Positions 54,641-64,000 of a stretch of 64,000 nt of DNA are shown piece by piece. The stretch is from Onchocerca volvulus. Lineage: Eukaryota; Nematoda; Chromadorea; Rhabditida; Onchocercidae. The DNA lies in NCBI GenBank assembly GCA_000499405.2, contig HG738138.1, positions 7,376,888 to 7,440,887 on the forward strand, given 5' to 3'. Under the pieces are notes generated by a model, which worked only from the letters and a program-made list of their open reading frames with translations, was not told the DNA's origin and did not search any database. Made by a program: the position numbers and the translations under genes. The first letter of the stretch is position 1. The number at the start of each line of letters is the position of its first letter.

Positions 54641-56154
54641 TTAATTTCTCAATACATTTGAGTATACAATATTTCTTGTTGTTCCATTGTCTGTGTAGAT
54701 ATAGAGATTGTCTGATTTACTGACTTTATAACAAACAACATATAATTGTCTATGTGAAAAGCAATCCGTCTTTGGATCTAAACCACACAATTCCAAAGAT
54801 CGACTCTGAGCTTTGTTGATGGTGAATGCAAACACCGTCAATCGCATTGGAAATTGCAATCTCTTTAGCTGAAATGGCATATCCATTGAAATCATAGGAA
54901 TGCGATGAGGGAATCCTCACCTTCGAAAGGTCCTGTTAAGATTGTCACATCTGCGATACTGCTCATTAATTTTTTTAGAACAAACTGTGTGCCGTTGCAA
55001 AGTTTCGGCTGATTGATATTTCGCAACATGATAACTGGCACCTGATTTTCAGTTGCAGTATGTGCGGTGGCATCCCTAGCAGGTCGAGTGAATTCAAAAA
55101 TTCTGTTGGATTCGTAACCGCTTCATCTACTTCCACAACAGTGTCGGCGGACTTATATATGACTATCTCACTTTGAATGTGAGAATGTAAAATATCGTTG
55201 AGTTCGTCACGTCTTTGTTCCTTGCCGCAAAAGTAGCTCGTTCACTCAGCCAATCGTGATTCTTACAATTGTTTTGAATATCGGAAATATTTTTTCAACC
55301 AACTCTTTTTTTGACGTTACTAAATTGCAGAAGTTGTGAGGCAGTGAAATTTTTCCTGCGGTCAGATCAACCGCCACTTTTCCGTTCCCAATTTCCAGCA
55401 ATTGGTGTGAGAATATTCTAGCTGGTCGATCGTTTCGCAGCTGAACACGCATATTTGTAGTTAATTTTAACGTCTTTACGTGTCGTCACAAAGTAGAGTA
55501 TTTCAGGCAATCATTTATTTCGTCCACTGGTGTCGATCGAGGAATAACAGATAATGTTCGCCTGAAATCTCCTGCAAGCAATATTAATGCGTTCCCAAAT
55601 GATGTGATATTTCCATGCAAATCTTGCAGTGATCGATCAAGAACCTCGATCGATTTTTTTTGCGCCATTGTACACTCATCCCAAACAATTAGTTTGCATT
55701 TTGAAATACTTTTCCCATGCCAGATGTTTTGGAAATGTTGCGTGTGAAAGCTTCAATGTATTGCATGCTCAATGGCAATTTCAAAGAGGAATGAGCTGTT
55801 CTTTCACCTGATAGCAATCTTGCAGCTATTCTGGATGACGCGAGCTAAGATATGCTTTTTGAGACCGAATTGTTGCCAGAATCATCTAATTAGGAATGTT
55901 TTACGAGTTTCTCCTGGCTCATCTAAAAAAGCGATTTCTCCAACCTCCTTAGTGATAGTTTGCATTATTTGATCGTAAATGCCTTTTTGGTTAAACGTTA
56001 TTTTAGGAATATTTGATTGCATATATGACAAAAGATCAGTTGCGTTGTAATTTTGTTCGCGACACAATTCTACATCGAGCGAAACAGTAGCAAATCGATT
56101 CGGTAATGGCATTCCCAATTGATTGAGAACTTTGTTCGCGATTTGTAAGCACAA
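54641..56154 (-). pseudogene. Helitron PIF1-like helicase remnant
   Basis: Minus-strand fragments in correct order: 55882-56154 (IYDQIMQTITKEVGEIAFLD followed by a damaged Walker A, GETRKT instead of GGTGKT), 55486-55668 (LQDLHGN, LILLAGDFRRTLSVIPRST), 55246-55452 (VQLRNDRPARIFSHQLLEIG, ISLPHNFCNLV), a segment near 54.96-55.04 kb (QPKLCNGTQFVLKKL) and 54641-54895 (MDMPFQLKRLQFPMRLTVFA, TINKAQSRSLELCGL, HRQLYVVC). These match the PIF1-like helicase half of Helitron transposases. Frame breaks separate the fragments and the HUH Rep domain is missing, so the element cannot be autonomous. From here to 53844 lies its 3' untranslated region. Confidence 0.85.
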
Positions 56155-56769
56155 GTTATAGATAGATGAAAATAAACAAAGAAAAGTATAATATGGATAA
56201 AACTTTAAAAAAAGAGAACCAGTATCAATTATATTAAATTACAAGTCACCAATACTTCTGATGGATTTGAACATTTAATCTATGAAAAAATGAAGAAAGT
56301 TATAAGTTAATATTTTAGCATTAAATTAACGTCAAATTAAGTTAAATCAAAATTAAGTTAGGGATTAACTGAGCAAAAGATTGGTTCTAAGAAATATTCA
56401 GAATTAATGCAATAAAATTTCTTTAGATTAAATTGATGCCTTTTTCCAAACAAATTTATCTAATTTTTATTAGAGAAAAAGAATTTCAAATTCAAATTTT
56501 AACAGGTATTTAAAATTTTTTTTTTAAATTCGTTGCAAATGTAAAATTTCTTATATTTATATGCCATATCAGAAAGCATTTTAATTCTTTTTGTCATTTT
56601 TTTCCTTCTTTCCTTGGATAAATCCACGCAATATAATAAGCATAGCAATAGGGAGAGTGAGATGGGAGATAGAGGGAGAATGAGAGAAAAAAAGGAAGGC
56701 GGAGTTAACAAACTCTACCCCCTCACTTACTTTTAGTTGTCATGCACATGTGAAAAAAGTAAGTATATT

Positions 56770-56900
56770 TATATAAGAACACGCGCAGTTGGACAAAGTT
56801 TCGAATACAAAGTTGTGTCAAAATTTGGTAAGAATCGGTGGAGAACTTGAGGAGATCATTGAGAAGTAACAAGTAGCATTTACACTTTTATTTATATGGG
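56770..56900. mobile_element. Inverted Helitron 3'-subterminal fragment
   Basis: The reverse complement of this stretch reads ATATAAATAAAAGTGTAAATG, then CACCGATTCTTACCAAATTT, then TGACACAACTTTGTATTCGA. This parallels 53.89-54.04 kb but in the opposite orientation. The terminal hairpin and CTAG are missing. Confidence 0.6.
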
Positions 56901-57396
56901 TTAATGTGTTCAAATTAAATTTTTTGGAAAATGAAATCAATTTTTTATAATTATTTTTATTATAATTCTTCATTCATGCGCTAGGAATAAATTCTGTAGG
57001 TTCACAAAATTATTAGTGAAATCAGACAAAACATTGACAGTGGCTCTTTACAATTCAGCATCCGATGAAAGATCTATTTAAAAAAAAACTGCTTAAATTA
57101 GAGAAAATTAATAAAAGCATCTTCCCTGATGGCTTGTTTCTTGATAATTCTTTTAAGCGTCACTTGTCACTTATTAGATTCGAACCAGTGTGAACTTAAA
57201 CATTTGTATAAAAAAAGAGAAAAAAAAAAAAAAAAAACGAAATGATCTCGAAAGGTTGACTTAATAGAATACTGTTTGGGTGCCAATAAAAATGGCGTTG
57301 TTTTAACGGCAGAAGCAGTGTAAAGGGATGAAAAAGGAAGAGTGAATAATGATCTTCTTGAATTAATGAGACAAATCTCCGGAAACAGCGGGGATT

Positions 57397-57442
57397 GGGA
57401 AACATGACGAATGACATTCGATAGACATTCGTCATGTTTCCC
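57397..57442. repeat. Perfect 17-bp hairpin with 12-nt loop
   Basis: GGGAAACATGACGAATG (57397-57413) is exactly complementary to 57426-57442 across ACATTCGATAGA. It is not part of a recognised gene or element. Confidence 0.95.
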
Positions 57443-60090
57443 CCATACGAGACAAGTGGCAGAAATTGCTATTCCTCCTTTTTGCTCAATTAAATGTCAA
57501 CTTCATGCTACGCCTATTAAAACATCTCTTCGCTGACAACTTCTTCACCTTCATTACGGCTTTTTATTACCTAAAATGCATTTCTGTTACCGCAAACGAG
57601 AATTTCAATTTCACTTTTCAATGTAATAAGATTCAAATTTTACCTCTCATCCTTCTCACCTGTATTTCAACATTGCATTATTTACTGTCATACTTCTTTT
57701 AGTTGTCCTCATTAGTTTGCTCACTTTTGCTGATTTTTATAAAACTGTCAATCATGCATTATAATAAGAATCCTCAAATGCGCAAATAAATCATGGAAAA
57801 AAGGATCGAATTTAAATCTAATTCCTATTAGCAGGTCCACTAATCAGTTAGATCAGAACAGCTGTCAGTTTGGATGAATTTTTTTTTCCTGATAATACAT
57901 GCTGACCTGAAACTCTTCTAATATAATCGATCTTAAACCAAACAAGCAGTCCTAAAACAGTATTAGATATAGCATATCAATAAAAAACGGTAACAGATCG
58001 AGTAGCCTACTAACACCTTAAATAAAGATTAGGGAGTTCAATTCAATTATGATTTTAATTGTAGAAAGAAGAATAACTTTCAACAACAAAAATTCAAAGG
58101 AAAAATATACGTTATTCACTGCATCAAAATCGAATTTCTCAGTTCAAAATACTTAAAACGCTATAATACTCCAAATATGTGAGATATCCCGTGTGCCTTA
58201 TAGAAATCGAAACATCAAAAGTGGTGCTATTGTGACTATTCATCGATCATTTCAATGTTTACAATTCAGAATTATGAAAAATTAAATTATAACATGATGT
58301 ATTTACTAAATCGAATAAATATAGCTTCATGAAATTTATTGAAATTTTAAAATTATGAACGATCGGATATATTGACAGAAGGAGTGGTATGTAGATCAAA
58401 ATTTATAAGGCCGAAAAGTTGTTTTTAATCAACATCACTGATTGAGGTAGCAACATCATTTTTGATGGTTCGTAAAATATGGATGGCTTCATTAAAATTT
58501 TTTAACGCCAATAAGATAAATTATAATTCATTTACGACTAATTTTATATTTAGTGTGATTAATTTAAATGGCGTCAGTAAATGCATTGTATCGAAATCTG
58601 CAAGTTTAGGCCTAAGTTGTGAAAAATATGCTATGCAGCATCAAAAAAAATTTGCTTGTATAGATGTGTATGATTTGATGGACTTTATAGAGAAATCAAT
58701 TAGTAGTAATAGTGTAATTATTTTCAGAGGATTTGTTTCTCGACCTTGTGCATCCGTCATCAAGAATCAGTGTAATATTGTCGATGTTATTGTCTTTTCC
58801 TGAGCCATCTGTTTCGACTTTTAATCTAATCCAGGCTTACATTAAAGCTTTTTTTCGTATTCATCAATAGCAATGTTTCTAAGTCAATGAATTTGAGGGA
58901 AAATTCGCATTTTATTACTGATTTCAGCGAAAAAATCTCAAAATATTACCTTTGTTTCAGTAAATTTAAAAAGTTTTTGTTCCACAAAATAGATATTTCA
59001 AATAGCTTTCCTCCCAAAAAGAATAATTGCTATTTCCTGACAAAATTAATCACCAAATAAACTTTCTAAGGCAGGAAATTATTTTATGATCGGAGCAAAG
59101 GAGAGAGATTATTATCCATAAATATTATCCAAAAACTAATCAGCTCCAGGCAATCGCAAGATGAAAATGACAAACAAATACCCATTCCACAGAATGGTTT
59201 TCATTTGAAACATTAACCAATGTATGCACAATCAAAAACGTATAAAGAGGAATTCAATTTCAGGACGATCGTCTAACATAACAGCAGTCGTCCACATCGC
59301 AAAATCGAATTGAATTGGTTATTGTTCCAGAATTTACAGTATGACGGTATTTGAAGCGCCTTTTGGACAGGATGGCAATTTAAACGATACGGTAAGTTTA
59401 ATTGCGGTGTGCACGCATGTCTCGCGCTAAAGAGGTATAAATAAAAGCCATTATTGAAAGAAATTCCTTTCTCACCGATCATTTACTGAGACGATGCCGA
59501 AAAGACTTCAATTTTTTGTTAGCGAGTCATCCGTTTTAATTGACTGTTTAATTCTTTTTCTTTTTCTCTCTCTCTCCCTTCCTTCGTAAATAAGGTACAT
59601 GTAGAGAATGTCGATGACCTGTAACTTGCAGATAGAGTGGCAATTAAATGTTTCTTAATTGCTTAGAATCAGTCGTAACTTGCAACCCCAACCCGTAACG
59701 ATCTCAATCCAACAATTAAAACGACCTTTTTCATTGCTTCTCTTGGCATTTCCTTAATTTAGCTTCTCTTAAATCATGATTACAGTCATGATCATGATCA
59801 GATGATTTAGTCATGGTCAGATGGTTTCACAGATGGTTCCAACCTTTTCTATGAAATTCTCGATTCTAGAGAATTTTCTTCATAAAGTCTTCGCAATGCA
59901 TGTATTATCTAAACGTTGACATTCCCCAATTTTTCAGAGAATTACCATCTCTTAATTTTTTCTTTAAAAGTTTTTTAACGCATTTTGCCATTTTGAGTTT
60001 AGCCACACATTTGTGTCATTCATACGAAATAACAAATCTTTTTTTTAATTTATGAAAACTGCCGGGGAGGAAATTTCCCTAACTATTCTC

Positions 60091-60200
60091 CACTAATTAC
60101 TTGCTTATTTACTAATTACTTGATCATCACTAATTACTAATTACTTGATCGCTAATTATTTGATTATCAACAACTACTTGATCATCAATTACCTGATTAT
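60091..60200. repeat. Degenerate minisatellite of CTAATTACTTGATCATC-type units
   Basis: About six imperfect repeats of a 15-20 bp unit (ACTAATTACTTGATCATC and variants). Confidence 0.85.
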
Positions 60201-60329
60201 TTTACAATTTTTACCAGTTTTTAACTGAACACTAATATATGATTTTTTGACTAATTATTTTTAAGTTTTCTTCCAATCCAATTGTTAAAATCATTTGGAC
60301 AATCCAATTAAAAATAAATCTACTAACTG

Positions 60330-60610
60330 CTTATGCAATTGCATTTCAGGCAAAATAGAAAAGATCTTCAAAAGAAACTAACAAATTGACTTTTAAATTA
60401 TTCTCTCAATCCACTTCTTGGTAAGGCTTTGAAACTTCCGAGAACACATACTTCTTGTACTTTGGTCTAGGTAGTGATATGCCCAGCTTGAATTATCTTT
60501 GCCCTCATAGTGGTCTAAATAAATGAGTGATAGTCCAGTTTTCTATGTGATAAATAATTTATTTATCGGAAAATCCATTCATCCTCGATGTGAATATTAG
60601 TGCTTACTTC
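60330..60610 (-). repeat. Duplicated exon-like segment, copy 2 (uninterrupted)
   Basis: Inverted relative to 51865-52690 and lacking its 530-bp insertion. On the minus strand an acceptor-like TTTATCACATAG (AG at 60544-60543) precedes a 50-codon frame 60393-60542 ending in TAA. It includes DNSSWAYHYLDQSTRSMCSR and ends KWIERII, and copy 1 keeps the same frame on both sides of its insertion. It looks like a copied last exon of some gene; the family is not recognised. Confidence 0.65.
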
Positions 60611-62238
60611 AGTAGTTTCTGTCATACCATTTCTCTCTGTACAAACTGTAAAATTTTGAATATTTTTGAGAATATGATAAATGCTTTGCTCACTTCTAAT
60701 TCACCATTATATCCATAATAATTTTTTTCTTACTAAACTGTTATCGAAGTGGATTTTATCGTAATTTTGAAGATATTCCAAGATTAACAAATTTATGGAG
60801 AAAAAGGACAACAAAAAAATAGCTATTATAATATATTTTGGAAATGATTTATTTAGCAGAAAATGATGAAAAAACTGTACAGATCGAAAACAATTGTTTT
60901 GATCTCCTGAGTCAAAATAAGCGGTTGGAACTTTGTCCATTTTTCATCAAAGCTCTTTAATTAGCACTAAAAAATATTTGATAATTATTAAAATCTGCAA
61001 CAAATATTGCCAGATAACATATCCGATGGAATTTCAAAACTGCTACACTTATATAATGCAATATTAACTTGAAGAAAAAAAAAAATTCAGTTATTTAAGG
61101 TCAATATTTTGAAATCCAATTTCTTCCATTGCCTATTTCTATTTCTAAAATAAGAGTGAAGATATCATGAATTGGGAGAGGTTAAAGAAGCGTGAAAGAT
61201 TCAGCGACAAATAAGAAGCAACTAAAAATTAATAATTGTGCACATGGTTGGCTATAACAATAATAGTGTCAATTACCGTTTGAGAAAACACAATAGAACT
61301 TTGAGACATTAAACTGTATTTGATATATTAGTAAACACTGAAAGATTTTCTTACTTTCTGTAGTGAAGATTTACGCTACTGAACACAATAGCGAATATAT
61401 TGATATATATCTTTGTTTTTAATTTATTCAAATTCTTCTTCATGTTTCACTTTGTTATATCTTTTGATACTTGTATTTTCTATGTAAAATGCTGAAATTG
61501 GAAAACATTTGGAAGATTGATAAATAAAATAGAAGAATTGCGATGTCAGAATACTGATGCAATTGTCCATAACGCTGAATTCAATTTCATGAAATGGATG
61601 AACACTTGGAAGAGCGAATGAAAACAAATGGAGACAAATTTGCTTTTAACTGAATTGATTGTCCCAATAAAATCAATATTTCTCGCTTGGGTAAAAAGAT
61701 AGCTGGTGTTTTTAATATGTACTCTTTAGATATAAGCCGCAACTTCCTCTGCTTTAATTTCAAACATTCTTCAATAAATTTTTGAAAAATGATGCTGTTA
61801 GTTTATTTGATGTCATCAGTTTTTTGTTGATGACATGAAGTATGAAAGATTCGGCCAGACAGCATGCATGTGTTTTTTATGATAGTTCATTTTCGGATTT
61901 TGGTAAAATATGTTCAAAATTTCATGGATTTTAAATGAAATTTCAAAAACTTCCAAATTTTACCAATTAGTATAAACTTTTGACCTGGTAAAGAATATAC
62001 TAAATTTTATTTTATGTCTCTTCTTTTTCATTCAATGTGGCAAATAAAAAAATAAATAAATGAGCGAGCACTATTTAAAAAATTGTTCAGGTAGTAGTCA
62101 TTTATAAAATAGTAAATTCACGAATGATATCGAGTGATGTTATATTTCATCTAATGCTTTTCACTATTTAGCCGTATATTTAGGTGTTGTATCATTTTTA
62201 GATTTATTTTCTTCTGACTTCATTCACCATTTCCTGTC
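60611..62238. other. Upstream region of the TLX homeobox gene
   Basis: About 1.6 kb of AT-rich DNA with no supportable exon, presumably including promoter sequence. No TATA or initiator element can be singled out in such AT-rich sequence. Confidence 0.45.
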
Positions 62239-63860
62239 ATGTCCATTGATACCGTATCAATCAATAAATTGCCGTTCGCTATCCAGACTATTCTGGGCGA
62301 TGATGATGAACAGAACAAAATTTTCGAATGGAAGAGATCAATTTCTGAAAGTAATCTTTCAAGGAAAAGCAACGACAAGGATTGCTTGCCTCGATATCTT
62401 CACATTAATTCCATAGTTCCACATCACTTTTCTCATCAAAGCATAATGGCTACATTCGATATTACATCTGTACTGCCTTTGACGAATCACTGTAAATTTA
62501 TCCACAATCCACTATTAGCTTTTGGAACAGAAGTTCAGGATTATTGTCACTATCATTTTTTTTCTTTTTCTACACTGTATTCACCGATACGATACGGATT
62601 TACTTCTAGTTCGATGGCACCGTCGAATGGATTTGCACAATTCAGCAAATTTAGTGACTTGCCTAATTTATCCGACGTAGAATTTAGAAAGTTATCTGCA
62701 AATTCTTTAAATCAATCTTGTTTTTCCTTCAATTCTGATTTAACTAATTCCAAAATTGTAAAAATTCCTAGTAACAAGCAAACTGCATCACGCATTAATC
62801 TAAATTATGAACATAGTGGATTTTGTTCAGATAAAAATTCTTCACCTTTTCCAACTCTTATTACGTCTTCCGGATCAGCAGCTATAGATTGTACAGAAAG
62901 CTATTCAACAAAGCCACAAAAAACAAATCGACGAAATACTGTTATGGTACCACGGCGTATCGGTCATTCTTATCAGAGTCGGATTCCAGCAGGACATAAG
63001 AAACCGCGTACGTCCTTCACCAGAAAACAGGTGTGTTTTTCAAATTATTATTATATATTTTTGTGTTCCAGTTTTCCTATATTTTGTCATTGAAAATATC
63101 TTGCAGAATTCATTATAGTTATCTTTCACAATGAAAGTTTTTCGAATTTCGCAGAAAAGTTATTTTGTAAACCTCATGGAAAACAGAAATGACACTAGCG
63201 GAGTAATATCAGTATTAAACAACATAATCTCAGACTGTTAAAAAGCTGAAAATCTGTAACGCATTCGCCGGAGAAATCACAGAACGATGAAGATCTAATA
63301 ACGGGTATTTTTAACGGATAGCTTTACGACATGCATGCTAAGCAGGGATGCGATCGCATTTTTAAACAACCGCATCCTTGCTTTTCAATGTTTGACATGA
63401 AAAAAAAAAGAAAAAACGCCTCAACAAGAAGTACGCAGGACAAATCACTAGATAATTAGTCTTAGTAACCTTCCTTCCCTCTCCTCTAAAAGAATTAATT
63501 TGCTGTAAGTATGCAGCAAATTTATTCTTCTAACATCCACTTGAATTTTAAGCAATTCGATCGCCTTTAATATTTTATTCATTTCATATTATGTTATTTA
63601 CGTCAATCAAATATACATATCACTTATTTTGTTGTCATTGACTATTTTTATGCAAATATCATAATTCCGTTACTTGATATTGTTGTAAACGTTTTTTAAA
63701 TCACAATAACTTTTTTTAAATTTAAGATAGCATCACTGGAATCCAAATTTCTAGCACAGAAATATTTGGCAAATACCGAACGAGTGAACTTGGCCAACCA
63801 ACTAGAAATGAGCAATATGCAAGTTAAAACATGGTTTCAGAATAGACGTACGAAATGGAG
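62239..63860 (+). CDS. tlx: TLX-class homeobox transcription factor (3' end beyond window)
   Basis: Exons 62239-63030 (ATG 62239, 264 codons) and 63727-63860 (phase 2 end, TGG-AG/GTAAAT); further exon(s) lie outside or at the right edge. Near the N-terminus, LPFAIQTILG fits the EH1 Groucho-binding motif. A Ser/Asn-rich linker follows, then RIGHSYQSRIPAGHKKPRTS, the RIGHPYQNRTPP-type arm found in TLX1/2/3 and Drosophila C15. The homeodomain begins KKPRTSFTRKQ, spans the intron, and ends MQVKTWFQNRRTKWR with Thr47 and Phe49, the TLX combination (BarH has Tyr49). TLX proteins specify neuronal and other cell fates as nuclear regulators; the target cells here are unknown. An AG at 63,947 could start the next exon, but what follows does not resemble TLX. 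Confidence 0.88.
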
Positions 63861-64000
63861 GTAAATTTTAAGAAATAAGTCAAAATTATCTTTATATTTT
63901 GTGTAGAGCCAAATTAACGATCTAAATAATAAATTATACAGACTTTTTATCCGAAAGACAGTTCAGTTTCGAGTTCTCTCTGAAAATGGGTCTTTAAAAA

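Larger units (their letters stand above)
53844..56154 (-). mobile_element. Decayed, 5'-truncated Helitron
   Basis: Extends from the 3' terminus at 53844 through a non-coding 3' region to the broken helicase ending at 56154. Further right there is no Rep domain and no TC-type 5' end. Subterminal sequence (TATATAAATAAAAATGT, CTCCGAAAGTTCTT) is shared with fragments at 30.9 kb and, inverted, at 56.8 kb. Confidence 0.75.
56155..60329. other. Intergenic region between Helitron and copy 2 of the duplicated segment
   Basis: Holds the inverted Helitron fragment (56.8 kb), the 57.4-kb hairpin, a 113-codon plus-strand frame at 58462-58803 with no recognised features, and a tandem repeat at 60.09-60.20 kb. 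No gene supported. Confidence 0.5.

Noticed and set aside
57178..57190. GGTTCGAATCT on the minus strand resembles a tRNA T-loop (B box).
   Set aside because: The flanking bases cannot form the T stem and no acceptor, D or anticodon arm is found.
58462..58803. 113-codon plus-strand open frame.
   Set aside because: At this AT content about one frame of this length is expected by chance in 64 kb; no motif, splice structure or family resemblance.

Overview
The window reads as nuclear DNA of a parasitic nematode, most likely a filarial/spirurid worm. It is AT-rich and contains many short exons joined by introns with TTTTCAG-type 3' splice sites. Two genes have a splice acceptor 12-19 nt upstream of the start codon, as expected for spliced-leader trans-splicing, and most products have clear metazoan relatives. 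The species assignment is inference; no rRNA or mitochondrial marker is present. All coding genes are intron-split, so each model below was assembled by hand from splice signals, reading phase and protein-family knowledge.

Layout. 1-243 (+): an open frame that may be the end of an unrecognised gene. 398-6702 (-): a tetraspanin with two tandem pairs of phase-compatible alternative exons covering the whole large extracellular loop. This is the most interesting signal in the window. 11.1-13.8 kb (-): a ULK3-type Ser/Thr kinase with two C-terminal MIT domains. 17.7-21.05 kb (+): a tubulin cofactor E-like protein (TBCEL/COEL-1). 27.6-30.5 kb (+): a divergent alpha-tubulin with an N-terminal extension. 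34.4-39.2 kb (-): a TWK two-pore potassium channel. 42.0-45.8 kb (-): the AP-2 clathrin adaptor mu subunit (DPY-23/APM-2), 435 residues, with a candidate 9-nt microexon. 51.9-60.6 kb: a transposon-rich stretch with a decayed Helitron (PIF1-like helicase, hairpin-CTAG 3' end) and an inverted duplicated exon-like segment, one copy of which is split by Helitron-derived DNA. 62.2 kb to the right edge (+): a TLX-class homeobox gene that runs out of the window.

The genes do not form an operon. TBCEL (a tubulin-destabilising chaperone relative) and the alpha-tubulin lie in the same orientation about 6.6 kb apart, a possible but unproven functional link. Tetraspanin, AP-2 mu and ULK3 all touch membrane trafficking, but nothing in the sequence ties them together. 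Two introns (one in ULK3, one in AP-2 mu) appear to use GC instead of GT donors. Large intergenic stretches hold tandem repeats, a (TA)n run, palindromes and a MITE-like inverted repeat, but no gene I could support.
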